A stretch of DNA of 64,000 nucleotides, from the NCBI GenBank assembly GCA_902728285.1, contig CACVBU010000490.1, positions 62,001 through 126,000 of the forward strand, written 5' to 3'. Of this stretch, positions 34,379-48,470 are shown piece by piece. How positions within the stretch are numbered: position 1 is the first letter of the stretch; each line of letters begins with the position of its first letter. Source of the stretch: Clytia hemisphaerica (Eukaryota; Cnidaria; Hydrozoa; Leptothecata; Clytiidae). A program made the position numbers and the translations under genes. Below the pieces are notes generated by a model. That model was not told the DNA's origin, made no database searches, and saw only the letters and a program-made list of their open reading frames with translations.

Positions 34379-35672
34379 TCGTTAAGCTTTCAGTCAAATT
34401 TAAACAACTTTGATACAAAGTCTTGTAAAATAACGGTACTTCCAAATAAATTGAAATGAGAATTGCTTAAAACGCAATTTGAAAATAAAGCGATGCGGTA
34501 CAAAATTACCAAATAAGATATATACACAAACCCAAAAAAACCAGTTTCAGGTGCAATGATTGAATCAAGAGATTGTTCCGTACGGTAATTTCTCTCGGCT
34601 AGTCAATAGCGTGATATCAGTCTGCCAAATAATAATGAGATAAAATAGTTCATCAACTTTCTTAAAACGAAAGCTCTATGATTATTGCGTAGTAGTAAAT
34701 AATTACTTGATTATGTTACATACCATTAAATCAATCAATGGTCCAAAATCAAAGTAAGAAAGTCGAATTATTCGCAAATTAATGTTTCCTACAGTCAAAA
34801 ATTCAGTTTCGAATCTCATTAAAATGCAAAAGCGTACCAGTATCAATTGTTGCAGATTCGATTTTTTTTATCATTAAAATCACACAAATATAACGCGAAT
34901 TTCACGTAATTCTATGACGGGGCTCAACACGATCAACGCGAGGCCTAACACGTCTGTAACACATTAAAGCGAGTGTACTGCTAGTGGTAAAAATTTGAAC
35001 ATCAGGAGTGTGGAATGAAGTGATTTATAGGTGATTCACTTCCTTCATCATCAACTAAAACAATAGGACCAAAACAATTGGAAACAATAGGATCAATTGG
35101 CCGTATATGGAGATTAAAAAGTAAACCTAAGGATGATGACCTCATCTCTTAAATAAATAGGTGTTTTTCTTATATTTAAATCACAACTTTTTTTTACAAC
35201 TTTTTGTTATTGATTTCATAATTAAGGCTAGTCTTCGTCGTGTCGTGTGTACTTTTTATTTAATAAGTGTATAGCAAATATAGTATTCATTAAGCTATTT
35301 ATTGACACAGTAGGTAATAAATCTGGCACCCGAGACTCTATTAACTAACATTTATTTTATCTTTAGAAATCATAAGTAATTTTTGTCCTCTATTGGATTC
35401 TCAATATTAGGTTTTGGGATGCAGTAATATTTGCTTAACTATTTGTTTTTATTTACATTATATTATGTTGCAACCGCCTTATGATTGAGTGACACTTGTA
35501 CGCAGGCGAATTTTATACTTCGATTAATCATATACCAAAGAATTTGATTTAAAGTATCAAAATTCATTGCACGTACAGGAAAAGAGTATTCACCCCTGAA
35601 TAAACATTGATTAAAATTAAATCGCATTATTGGGTGTCAAAGAATCACCACAAATTTTTCTAAAGAAATATT

Positions 35673-35985
35673 ACACCCCTGTCTCAGGTAGGTCCCAGGG
35701 AGATTCATTTAGTGAGAATAGCGAACGAAGCTGAATCCCATCGGGGATGAAGAGTAACCTATTTTTGATGTAGGGCTATGTAAATTATATTTCTTAAATA
35801 TTAAAAATCAAGTCGGCGTTATCAGAATTACAAAAGAATTTTCCCATTGGGGCGAGAGACAAGAGTTGTCACAATGGGGATGAAATTGCGGGGTATTTTC
35901 TCACCAGAAACGAATTTTGAGCCAATTTTTCCAGCGGGGAAAACCGAGGTCCAAGGGGATCTAATATCTAACTTGTGGTTCCATA
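35673..35985. mobile_element. Diverged ACACC-ended family copy
   Basis: Starts ACACCCCTGTCTCAGGTAGG and later has GGGGATGAAATTGCGGGG, GAGCCAATTTTTCCAGCGGG. The right end is unclear. A further short fragment starting ACACCCCTGTCTCACA lies at about 40369. Confidence 0.5.
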
Positions 35986-37610
35986 ATTCTTCTTTCCGAG
36001 TTTTAAGTATTCTTCTTCCTTCAGTCATTGAGATTCAATGGTGGTCTTAAAAGTGTCTGTGCAATTTTGAACCAAAAAAAAGATGAACCTTCAAATACCT
36101 TATCCAAATAAATATGTGACATCAGAGATTTGACATGATATATCACTTGGAACATGAAAGAAAAAATATCATAATAAAAAGAGAAATATATATCAAAGAT
36201 AATCTGATATTTAAGTCAGCTCATGAGGTTTTGGGTGCAACCTAGTGCTAAGTCAATTTCAAAAATGATTGATAGGCTAAATTATAAACATTGTTATTAA
36301 GATCAGGTGACAAAGTAAAAGTTGATCGTTATATACTCTAAGACTTGTGGACAGTTTCAAGTTTTGTTTGGGTAATGTCAAGCCTCTAATTCATGATCTT
36401 CGTTACGTAATGTTTTCTACGGAAACATCCCGTTTTTTGCCTGTAGTGGTAATTTTCAAACAGTTTAGTTCTCGAGCTTAAATTTCCCACTACTGGCAAA
36501 ACTAGACAGTTCTCTTAATAGAATTATCTTTTTATCTGTCATTGATACCCTTTAAATGACATTAAACCTTTCATATGTGACACTCAGATTTAAATCCTTT
36601 TAAAGATCCTTCTCATTGAATAAAATTGGTATGTGAGAGAAATGGTATGTCAAAGAAAATCTTCGGCTGAACAATGAGTTTCGGGTAATTCCCAGAGTCT
36701 ACTTCTGGCCGTGCTTTTTGATAATCTTTGATAACGCTGAGTATTAACCGCACCATCCAGTCTATAAAAAACTTTAACTAGGCTAGGTAATTCCCTTTTT
36801 CATATCAAAGTGTACCTAATAGGCTAATAATGGCTGTATCAACATAATCAATTTGGCAACTACGTCTCTTGTGAAAGCCACTATTTCTACATAGTAGAAG
36901 ACAAAAGTGATACTGCGGTCATTGAAAGCTTAGATTCAATACCAGCATACTTCATATTCCTTATGTGGAACAAGCTCGTGAGGTTATTGCTAATCACAGA
37001 TGATTATCATAATCCAGAAACTCCAGTTTCCATTGTATAGTATAAAACTGATTAGTTTATTAAAGATTGAAACCTAATTAAAATGCCTACACACAGCTTG
37101 ATTATGGTAATTGGAAAATGAAAATAGCTGAGGCTGCTGCTTTTGATCATTTTTAGATGTTTTTTGCAAGGAAATCCAAATTTAGCTGATTGCATGGGTG
37201 AGGAGAAGGTACCTTTGCAAATGATTCCCTTTTTCAGCCTATAGGGAAAGTAAAGACGATAAAATCAAATTTCAGTCTCCATTAAGGGTTACCAAAAACA
37301 AAAAGTTCCTAATTTTTTCCGGTCATCTGGCAAAGCCAGTACCCCTGACACTGATTGATAAACAGAGTTTTCTTCGAAGTTTTTGAAGTCGTAAGATTAT
37401 TTCTGCTATCCCTGGTTTTAATATGACTTTAACAGACTTTTGATCCTGACATGACATAGTGAAGGATTTTTGGCAAAATAGTACACAATCTTACGTAAAA
37501 AAGGAATGACATAAGTCACACGTAACTGTCACTGAACAGGTTTTTAAGCTCTTGGAAATTGACATTTTCATGAAATTCTCCTCCAAAGTCAATTCAATAT
37601 ACTGCGACTA

Positions 37611-37800
37611 CAGTCAAGTCAATTTTCTCTAATTCGAACTTCTATTAAGCAAATTTTTCTGTAATCTTTCTTGAACTAAAATATTAGTCCCCCAAGCTGG
37701 AAAGAGGTTTTCATCACTCTCTGTAATTAAAATCTTTCTTTAATTGAAAAAACGCTTTTTTTCCTTTGGAGCTGGAGAGTCAACTCTATTTTGTAGACTC
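37611..37800. mobile_element. Probable Tigger/pogo-like fragment
   Basis: Left CAGTCAAGTC then TTCTCTAATTCGAAC, preceded by TA. Further TAATTNGAA-like words follow, but no matching right end is clear. Confidence 0.45.
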
Positions 37801-39667
37801 TTTTTTATCTCTACACCGTCACCAACTAACGGTTTTCGACCATCCTAAAGTAAACAAAAAATAATAAACCCACGCACAAAAATAGAACCTATCATCGAAG
37901 AAGTTTATTTTCAGTCATATCACTAACCTAAAAATTATGTTTTGAAAGTCATTTGAAATATCAACATTAATGAAACAGCGACAAAAATGATGTCATTTTT
38001 GTTTAACTTTTGCTTTTTTTTTAAAAAAATCTTTCGGAGTGCAGTCTTGGTGAATCATAATCAGCAAGTTAAGACTTTTTAATTTTCATTATTTCTAATT
38101 TACTATAAAAACAACTGAAGTTAAAAACTATCTTTCTTAAAATTCTCAAACAGGGAGCCCTATATCCTTTTAATTCCGCTCTTAAATTCAGTCATAACAA
38201 ACGTTATCAAAAAGAAGTTTAACAGCAAATAATTCAGCCGAGCCGACACCCGCTCACACTCCATCATGCTACCGCACTTCTTTTCTTTCGACGAGGTCAT
38301 AAAAAGTATCTTCATAAAATATTACATCGGTGTCAAAATATTCATTTATTTTGCAATAGTCGATCAAAAGTGACGATCCTACAAGATCATTCAATAACAC
38401 CATAATTATAAGTACTACAACCGGAAGTTCTCACAAATGGAATCGAAATACCAAAATTACCGATTACTTGACAAAGCTCCGCCTAGTGGTGTCGATTATA
38501 AAGATTATTGGGGTTTGAGTATTTCCGGTACTTTTAAAGCTACTCTCTCAGGCTTCTCACAAAAAAGTCATAGCATTTGATGATTGTCTCGCCAGGCGGA
38601 GGTATTTGTTTCCTCGCAAAAAGGGTTCTGGGTATGTACATGTCATTAAAGAGTTGGTGTTTTCACTTTTATCTAGGCTCTCAAAGGATCACAAATGAAA
38701 AACAGCTTCACTGATGGTCGTGTTTTCGACATTAGTAAGTCAAGAAATAGCAAATATCCGAAAGGCAGGAGTTTCTTGTGCAAGTAGGGGACATCCTCGA
38801 TCATTGTACTAGTAGCATTTTTCCCTGATTTCTCTATCTCCTCTAAATATTGGTTAACCTTGAGTACCAATGTTTTTTTTCTGTCGCATACACCTAGAGG
38901 ATCAGCAGAAACCAGAATATTAAATAACTCTGAATAAGAAAGGAGCTAATCTGATCTAAGGAATTGATATTGAATTTATCCCTGCTGTGAGCGAAAAATA
39001 CGTATAATTGAACGCCCACTAAAATTCGCAAATTTTTAATCCTGGAGAGTTGGAAATGAGTGAACTATTGAATAATAGGGACAATCCTTAGACCCTGCCA
39101 ACTTTATTAAATGTTTACTTTGAATCTACATTTTATAAGTCAATAAAGATTAATCAGCAGGCATATAGGTATATCATGAAGTGATCTTTTCAATTGCCAT
39201 CATCTTTTCCTACCGCCCACGCTTTTTATGAATTCAGGATCAAGTTTATTTGATAAAGACATGATAAATTCTTATAAGTTTACTCTATTACAATTTATGG
39301 AATGATGTCATCACATCATCTTTCAGGTATTCCAAAATCTTAGAAATCATTTGAAAGTATGCAGTTTCCGGGAAATTGGCAGTAAAGCAAACTTTCCAAT
39401 AATCCAAAGATTTCAGATTTTGTACCTCAACTTTCCTTAATGACCTGTCGAACCACAAATTCGGATAATTGTCACATAATCACAAATTCGGATAATTGAT
39501 TTTACTTAGCAAAACGATGCCGCAATTTACGATGGTTTAATAATTGTATCGAATTATCAATTAAGAAGCGATAATATAATAAAACACTGATCACAAAATT
39601 ACACTCACAAGCTATTAAGAATCTCCTTTGGTTACTTTCAACAAGTTCTTTACTTGCAAAAATTCAT

Positions 39668-40178
39668 ACACCCCCTTCTCACAGACCCTGTAGGATTTTT
39701 TCAACCAGTTGGGATGAAATGACGGACTGAAACTCGACGAGGATTGATATTCCTATGTTTTTAATGGATGGGGATTTCAATTCTTTTGTTTTCAAGTCAG
39801 AAGTTCAGTTGGGATGGGAAAAAGAGTAGTAAGTATTTTGCAGTGAGGTTTGCTTTAATTTAATTTTTTTTTAATTTATAGAAGTGTATTTCTCAGGTCT
39901 ATTGACCTCTATGAAACAATCTTACATCTTTACAATTTATGGATCTTATCATTCCATTAGTTTGTCAATTCTATTATAGAGTTTTACAGCTACTGGGCCT
40001 CTGACCCACTCTTCTTACAATCATGATGTTATTTCCGTCGTAAATTTCTTTAAATAGAGTTTTATTTGATTATTTTCAGTAGGGACAAAAGTTGAAGGAT
40101 AATTTTTCATCGGTGACGATAGTTCAGCCAATTTTTCCAGTGGGAATGGTTTCCAGGGAGTCTGTGAGAAGGAGGTGT
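39668..40178. mobile_element. ACACC-ended MITE with 6-bp TSD, copy with an insertion
   Basis: Starts ACACCCCCTTCTCACAG and ends CTGTGAGAAGGAGGTGT; flanked by ATTCAT (39662-39667, 40179-40184). Aligned to 33031-33331 it has about 200 extra bases in the middle (see 39859-40047). Confidence 0.87.
39859..40047 (-). mobile_element. Probable retroposon tail inserted in the ACACC-ended MITE
   Basis: Sequence absent from the intact family member. On the minus strand it ends in an A-rich tail (the T run at 39862-39871 on plus), and CTTTAA occurs on both sides (39853-39858, 40048-40053). This fits a truncated LINE or SINE insertion; no diagnostic reverse transcriptase is left. Confidence 0.45.
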
Positions 40179-43100
40179 ATTCATAAGGTAAGATGTTGGA
40201 AATACACCAAAGATTGAAAATATTTGAATATTTCTTAAAGATTCTCTCGTTCAAATCTTTCAGGTCCTAGAGAGGAAAAACTTGCCTAAAAACCAACCTA
40301 TTTTCATCAGAATTTCCGGCTCTTTTCAACGGTAGCTACATGACAAATTCTCCGGAACGTATTTACACCCCTGTCTCACAACCCCGGTGAAACTTTTTCC
40401 TAAAATGAGACTCTGAGGGAACCGGTCAGCGGGGAAGTTTAATGATGTATTTGCCTTTCGATTAACTAAATTTCAAGATTGGCATAAACAAAGATTGTGC
40501 AATTGCTTTGAAGCCATGCAAAAGACAATCCACGACGCTTAAAATCTTTTGATAAAGATCTCAAAAGTATTTGCTATCATTAATTAAACTCCCTGCCGAT
40601 TATCTGAATCAAATAAAAATCGAATTAATAGAGTTTAGTATGGTATCAATAGAGATTAGTGAGTCACGAGAAAGTCTTATCGTTTACAATGACTTGTCTA
40701 GAAATCAATAGTCTCCATGGAACTTAATGGGGGTTCTAGAATGACGTAATTTTGTTTACAAGGATCAGCCCTGTTCGGAACAATTTGCTCCGGTGAGCCT
40801 ATTTGTCACTAAGTAGCTTAGCACGATAACATTAGTCTGGTGGTAACTCAAAACTTCCTTTTGCAAACCCCGTTTAGGGACCCTGCTTGAATTTTGCAGC
40901 TATTGAGGGTAACATGAGGCAGCTTACTTATATTAATAAGATGAATGGACGATATTTTAAGCTTTTGTTGGGGTGGATATTTCAAAGCAGGCCTAAAACA
41001 TTATTTAAATTTTTGAAACTTTATATGGATGCCATGGACGGCGTCAAATGAACGTTAGAACAACGTTCAGTTTCAGCAGAGATAGATACCAATCAAATAA
41101 GGAAGCTAGAGCTGTTATCACTACAACTGCAGACATTTCTACTGTTTGGAGAAAACAGCAAAACGTGGGTGTAGGGCATAGCTTACTGACAAATTCAAAA
41201 CCATTGGAAACTAAATAAGCTCGTGCTGGGGTATTTTAAACAACGACAAAGGGCACACAGCCATATTAAAATTTTCTTGAATACAATGGCACCATTGTTC
41301 TACATGGGAAAATTTTAAGCCAAACAGACCTAGTGAGATTTCATAATCCTTAAAATCAAAATAAACAAACAAATTTGAGGGTTTCTCGTTTTTCTTTCTA
41401 TCGAAAGACAGCTTTAAGTTACTAAAATAACTCTCTTAAGTTTAAACACTTTTCTCGTTTGTGGTCTTTAGAGCATACCCTTAATAACGTCTAATGGTAC
41501 GTATTAAATGGTAGCAAAATTCCTGCAGATGACCTGAAATTCGAGCCTTCCTAGTTTATACTAGGCTTTACCAAAAAAAAAAGATCTTTAGGCTTCGACC
41601 CACCGCGAGACATCAAGTCTAATAAGTGGTGACACAATTTGATATATTGAAAGATAAATTATAAACTCCGAATAAACTAGAAGCAGTAAGGCTATTAGCA
41701 AACTTAGGTGATATACCGATGGTGGATTGGTGGCCGCCCACACTTAAGTTCTAAAGAAGTGGACCTGTAAATCCCCGAAAACGAGGAGCGGAGCTCAATA
41801 CCTTCCACTTTAAATTTCGTGTCGCAGTCTGGTAATCTATAATTTAGACGTTCCACAGGTTGAAAAATTTCCCAAATTTTAAAGCTTTGGATTCCGAAAA
41901 TGTTTGAGAAAAATTTTCAGCCTTTTTCCAATTTCACAATTACAGTAATTCAAAATGCAACTTTTTCAACTGAAGCAAAATAGGTCATGTTTGACTTCAT
42001 TGGCTCATCTTAAGCGCCTCTCAAGATCGATTGTGCCACTCTCTGGACTTAAGAACATACATCAAATCAACCGGCAGCCGAGGTAATTGTCCTAAAAAAA
42101 TTTCTGTTTATATGTGCTGGTCGATAGGACCTTCTAATAAACTGTTTCTACATGAGAGTTTCAAAAGATCAAGATTTAAAAATCATACCGAGATAATTTG
42201 GTCCATTTGTTCTTGTGGCAGACGGAATTGTCTTCCTTTTAAAGCTTTCGCTTTTCCTTCCTCAGCCATTTCAAAAATCTCCCAAAATTAAACTGATTAT
42301 CAACTTCCAAATTTTCAGAAAAATGTTAAGAGGTAGCAAAAGAATGATTAGCAGTTGGCATCAGAATTTATAAGAGTTTCCACTGATGGTATAACGCTTT
42401 TAAATCAAAGAATTTAACGTAATCAACCCCTGCAGTTTTTATTTAGTCGGGATTCAAAATTTTCACATACCTCGCCTAAAAGCAATTGAATGCCGCTAAT
42501 TTTCTTTTTGTAACCAACATAAATGTCTTTTATTCTTCTAGAATTCCATGATTTAGCAAAAAAGTAGAATTAAAAAGGAATCCAAAATTTACATCTTTTG
42601 AACGTATTAATGGCGTTAAACTGTCCTAAACTTTATGAAACTAGGGAAAAATGATTAAACACCCGAAAAGTTATCTCGGAATTGCTGGAATTCTTTCAAG
42701 GATTACTTCCTAATTATGCACCCTCACTAAATCTCTACAGTGGAGCACACTGTTTAACCTTCTAAGCTTAATGACTTTTAAATTTACTCTTCCCCCTTGA
42801 GGCAAGAAGCACTAATACTTTGAGGAAGTAGACATCTGTTTTGATCCGGTTCCCAGGCGCCTTAGTTCAATCGACAAACCCTACCCCCTGAAAACCACAA
42901 TTTTCCAATACATCAGTAATGAAATCAAAGAATAATCAGGAGGTATTCGAAATTAACAATACAACATCCGGTTTTATAGCAAGGTCAAATTGTGTGGCGT
43001 AATTTGTTTACGAGTCACTGACAATAGCACGATTAAGAGGTATCGTGATGCTATTGAATAAAACAGCGGGAACCAAATCCTTAAGACGGAAATGCTGTGG

Positions 43101-44146
43101 GAAAAGAAAAGGAAAAGGCGTAAAAAATCCTTTGTATTTATTGTCTAGCCTTTATTTTATCGTATGCATTATAGCTTAAACTTTTCAACAAAAAGGGGAG
43201 AAAGGTGCCGACATTTTGGCACTCAGTCCAAGTATTGATTATGTACTTTTGAATCCTAGGAAGCTAGCTGGAGAAAAAATGCGAGTCACTTCTCAAGTTT
43301 TAGCATCCCTTAAAGTATATACGGAAATGAAACCCGGATATCCGGCGGGAATTCTCAAATTTACAGTGATTTTGCCATTGGGGATGACAGCTCCAAACGT
43401 TTTGTAATGGGGGTGAAAGTGAACTTTGGACGATTTTCGGCCTATTTATCGAGTTATCAGTAATTACCACACATAAGATTCAGTTTGCTTAGTATTTGAC
43501 TAAAACATTTAAAAAATAACAATTCTCTTTAAAGCTCTGCAGTACTTTACTCTACATAAAAAACTATTGCTTCATAAAAAACATTTGGAATATGCCTTTT
43601 CAGAAGTGTATTTGAAAGTATGCCAAACAAATCCAACATGTTTGATAGTAACGTGTACCAAATAGTCAAACCTAAAATGTGAAGTATTCTTAAGTGTATC
43701 TCACAAGTCCATTTTATGAATAAGTCTATTCATCAAGATGACCACACTCACATACAAGGTGATCCAAGTTTCTACGAACAAAAATTCAAGTGGTATTTTC
43801 TCCTGTCTGGAATAAGGTTACCTAGCAACAACATGCATACGACACTAAGAGCTGGATTGTAAATAATTTTAACGTCCATTTTAATGTTACTAAGATGATA
43901 CGTGATAAATGTTACTTGAATGTTGCTTCCATAACATTAAAAAAGTTTTTTATAATCGCATATGCAGGGATCCGACTCTAACCATTTGAAATTAAGCAAA
44001 AAGAATTCCCCGGTGAAAAAGATATCCTAAAATTGCGCAGAAATCTCAGTATCAGAGGGAAACTCAGTATATACGTAGCTATTGAGTGGAGATAATAGAA
44101 TAATTCCAATAATTCAAGCTGTATTCCAGCCACTTTTACAATGGCA

Positions 44147-44219
44147 CAGTAAAGTCTCCATAACTCGAACAGCCAGGGGGAGGGGGAGAAAACCATCTCA
44201 GGTTATTGAAACTCTACTG
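44147..44219. mobile_element. Tigger/pogo-like mini-MITE, 73 bp
   Basis: Left CAGTAAAGTCTCCATAAC and right (in reverse complement) CAGTAGAGTTTCAATAAC are alike; TA follows the right end. Another GTTCGAGTTGTAGTGAGAC word lies just beyond. Confidence 0.65.
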
Positions 44220-47200
44220 TATTTAGTTCTTTCCTGCTGTTCGAGTTGTAGTGAGACAAGGTTGTCTTAACCTGGGTGTTTACTAAATCACGAATCACAC
44301 GGCACCGAGGAGGTAAGCAAAGGGTACTTCGTCACTTGTTAAAGTCTACGATGATCGATGATGATACAGTTAAATAAACAATGTTTCAAAAGGCATGTTT
44401 TTGAAGTGTTTCATCTCACCTCACCATTAACAAAGAGATTTATATAGTAACAGAACGGAAAAGGTTCTTGACATATTTTACAAATTATCAATTATTTGAT
44501 TATCAAAGATGATGAGAAATAGTGACTCAAATCTCTTGATGAATTTATACAATGCTTGATTTTGGGAAATCCGAACAATAAGGGCGAAAAGTTAACTTGA
44601 CTTTATTTTCAACATGATAAGATTTCAAATAAAATTTCGGAGAAGCTTGTATATTTGAATTTTAGCCTGATCTTCCAATTTTAGTGACTTTATACCAAAC
44701 AGCAAACTTTATTAATTTAGTATATAATATACGGTAACGAATTTTTCGTCTTTCCAAAAACACTTCAAGCACTACCGTGTAAAAATTCCACCCAAAAACC
44801 CTGGCTCATCATAAAGAGACATCATAGGGACTTATTTAATGGTTCCAATGTTAGCTCCTACACATAAATCAAAATTCTAAGTCACATTTAAGTACGCGGC
44901 GTGATAAAGACCACGCGCTTTTCACCATTTGTCACATTGAATAAGATCTAAAGAGTTATAAATATTTCTTACATAAAATCCTTTGGAAATCCTGTTCAGT
45001 TTGGCTTGTACTTGCGATTCCATCATAAGATAATGGCGAAAACCTCTTCGAAAAAGTATGAAAAAAGCTACACTCTTCTAACCAAGCGAAAGAATTGATT
45101 GACGCCAATAGTGGATTCGAAAAATGTGACCAGCAAAAAAATCGAAAACTTTTCAGACAGACAAAGTTAAAACATTCAATAAACAGCAGATGAAGCATGA
45201 CGATTATCTATAAGAGCAGCCAAAGAACGTTCAATGTAAGTCTTAGTCAGTACTTTAGAGTCGAACTTTACTTCATACCCGGTCTGAATGTTATGTAGAC
45301 GTTTCATGAACGTTAGGCTATAATTATAACGTCTTATTAAGGTCTGAGAGCAGATCTCATTACACTTGTCTGCGGTCTTGTCCTGAGGTCTTGATAGCCA
45401 CTTATTATCATCGTTATGATTTTGTATTGGTTAAAACTTAAACCTGATAGTGGCTTTTGTCGATCATTCTCAAAATTGAGGGCTTGACGATTGAGTTCAA
45501 GTCAATCCATGAGGTTCAGGAAAAAAAGTAACTACCATGATTGCAGAACCAAATTCAAAAATTTTGACAAAGTTTTTTAAAATCACAAACAACCTAAATT
45601 TGACCAATTTCGTCTTTTATAGTCCATTGCATTAATTTGAAGTTTGAAAAAAAAATTGGATATTTGGGCAATTTTTGCAGTTAAAATAGTTAAATAATAA
45701 TGATATTTTAATATCGGCAAAATAACATCTTTGGTCTAATTCCAAGAACCTTTTCTTAGTGTAGGCCAGGGTCATTCAATCTTTTTATTCAATTTCAAGT
45801 TCCTTATTTACGAAACAAAGCTACTCCAACGCCGTTAGCTCATTAAAGTTAATATTTTTCTTTAGAAGTAGGCAGACTTAATTTTTCTTTCAAGAAATGA
45901 AAATCGGGGGCACATAAATCGTTTAGCTTTTAATTTTCTCTATTTTAAACTGATATATCAAAATTTGAAAATCGCATTACAGACTTTAGAAAAACAGGGG
46001 CGTTATGTAAGAAAAATTGCTATATGTCATATTTTGCTCGTATCAAAAATCTTTGACGCCGTGCAAAATGAAATGCTTCCTTGTTCAAATGTAGAATCTT
46101 TTCGCAAACGTTTTCTGGTTGATTTGTGAATACCAACCTCTGCGGTCCGTCCACATATACCTTCCTCGTATTTTCGCCTATCTACCGGGCATTCGCTTAA
46201 ATCCATTCCTTTGCATATCTGATGTCGTTCACGGAAGGCGTCGATCAGTAAAATCAAAAACTGGTATAATTGGTTCTGGTATACCTTCAGATTTTCTTAG
46301 CTTTTCTGGTTTCAAGCCTGAAAATGTTCTTGACATGTTCTTATTTTCACCATTTTTTTAGTATTTTTGTCCATATTTTCCTAAGAAATCAGGTGTTTTA
46401 GGGGCCGCAAAGCCATCTTGAGAAGTTTGTTCTTATATAAAAAAACTGAATACAAAACTTTCACCCCTTTGGTAATGATGGTATCAGATCATGAAGTTGA
46501 CCTTGCTAGAATTTTTTTAGATCCTGATCTCTAATTATAAAGTATGACTCATTCCCTTTCAGACACAAATAATTATCATATAGCCCCCAAAAATAACAAG
46601 AATCTTTCATATCTTACACGTCATCAATCGGAAATGAAAGATGTAGTCATCTAACAACTATTTGTTTTTGTTTGTTAACAGGCTAGCCTAGAAATCTGAG
46701 TTAGTTTGATAAGTTTGATTTGAAGTTTGTGACTGGATAGCTAGTATTCCAAGGCAAACTTCAAAATCCATAAAATAATACGGCAAAAAATCTTTCTTGA
46801 GGTTCTTAGTTGAAGGGTGGTTACTCTCAGAGGACATTCCCAATAGCTTGTTATGAACTTTTTGTTGCTAGATAAATATGAAATGAAACTAGTTTTCTTT
46901 TTAAAATTTGTCAACTTTATCATGGGGTTAGGATTCAATCTTGCTGGTTCAAATTCGTCGATAAATAGTAATTCACTCTAAAGTGTTCTCTTTTGTTTTA
47001 ATTCCAATTTCTTCTACCCTCTAACCCCTATTGAAGAAATCCTAACATCCCTTTTGTGGCCATGTTCCTATCATTTGCCTTGATTTACATAAAACCTCTA
47101 TTACCTTGAAAACAAAACCTTGGCTCCTTAGAATGTCTTTAGCAGTCTTGTCTGGCTCCCTACGGGAGTTTTAGCACTTAGGTGAAATCAAGTAAGTATT

Positions 47201-47241
47201 ACCTTAAAATATTCCTCAGTAAAATGTTTTTCACCTGCGAA

Positions 47242-47275
47242 AACACTTTGGTCTTTTCCAAAAGACCAAAGTGTT
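47242..47275. repeat. 34-bp hairpin
   Basis: AACACTTTGGTCTTTT, CC, then the exact inverse AAAAGACCAAAGTGTT. 16-base perfect arms with a 2-base loop; too tight a loop for a normal microRNA precursor. Confidence 0.9.
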
Positions 47276-48219
47276 ACGATTGTAAAACTGAAGTGTTATA
47301 AGCTTATCGAGGTCTCGCGAACGTGTTTGCTTTGATGTTTTCAAAAACCGTTAGACTTATACCCGTGTGTAAAAGATTTGATGAGTCACCATTCATAACC
47401 CTTGTCCTTGTTTCGGAGTTTTTTTGAAAATGAGTCTGAAAAAATTTTCCAGGTTAAGGTTTTATGCTCTATATGGCTAATATAACCAAGGTTTAGTTCT
47501 CCTCTGTAGCACAAACATTGTAAAATCTTCCGAGGTGGATTTTATCCTGATCTTAAATCTCAATTGAAATTTTCATCCTTTAGTGAAAGACATTCACCTG
47601 TGGGGCATTGAGGCAAATGAATTTTAGTCAAACTCAAATCATGGTTCCAAGGATCCAAAGAAGCTCTTGACTACCTCTTTTTTCAAAGCTGCTAAACTAT
47701 TCGCTCCATTTGTCTTGACCCTCTTAGACTACACTCTTAAGGCTGAAATTTGCAACAGCCATCTTTTACACAGGAACAGAAGAGAACAATCAAAAGATTA
47801 TCAAGCGTAACCAGTACCCAGGGCCACTTGCACCACTTTTTGATTTTACTGATGAAAGTTGGTACAATCGCTACCCGAATCATCAAAAAGCGTCGAAGGG
47901 GCTGGAAAAGAGTGTGCAATCATTGGTGTAAGCGTAGTTAAGAAATATGTCATACCTGTGTAAATCTAAGTTTGAAGACTTTCATGTTCGTTTCACTGCT
48001 TTACCAAGCTTTCTTCTTCCCTTCCAAACTCAATTTAAACTTTTTTGTGCAATTTACCAAAGGTTTAATACTTGTCTATAAAGTGAAAATTAGTCAGTAT
48101 AGGCTTAATTACCTTCAACTTGGCCAATAAAAAGCAATAAAAATCAAGTACGGTAACAGAATCAAAAGGTCTGAAAATTGGGTCCAATTAAGAAAAAAAG
48201 AAGGTAAATGACCTACCAT

Positions 48220-48470
48220 ACGTGTGGTCCTTGAGGGTATATTTTCCAAGCTTCCCAAAGTGCACTTTAAGGGTGTAAAATTTTGAAAACTGACCACATT
48301 TTGCCTGAAAATGGTCAAAAACTTTCTTAAAAATGCACCGTAAGGGTCAACATTTGTCGCTCAAATTTTGTAAAATGTTCTCTGCATTGTAAGGGTCCGA
48401 TTTCAAAGATCTAGTTCTGGGCTGCACGTATGGTCATTTTTGAATGGAGTGCCCTCCCCGGGCCTTTTCA
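48220..48470. repeat. Diverged member of the CCCGGGG-ended family
   Basis: Characteristic TAAGGGT(C/G)-punctuated sequence (CTTTAAGGGTG, CCGTAAGGGTC, TTGTAAGGGTCC) ending near CCCTCCCCGGG. Termini not exact. Confidence 0.5.

Noticed and set aside
39454..39498. Two direct repeats of CACAAATTCGGATAATTG as a CRISPR-like array
   Set aside because: Only two units 27 bases apart in a eukaryotic genome; a simple local duplication.
46027..46361. Overlapping ORFs on both strands
   Set aside because: Opposite-strand overlap, no splice support and no family motif; kept only as a weak LINE-scrap finding.
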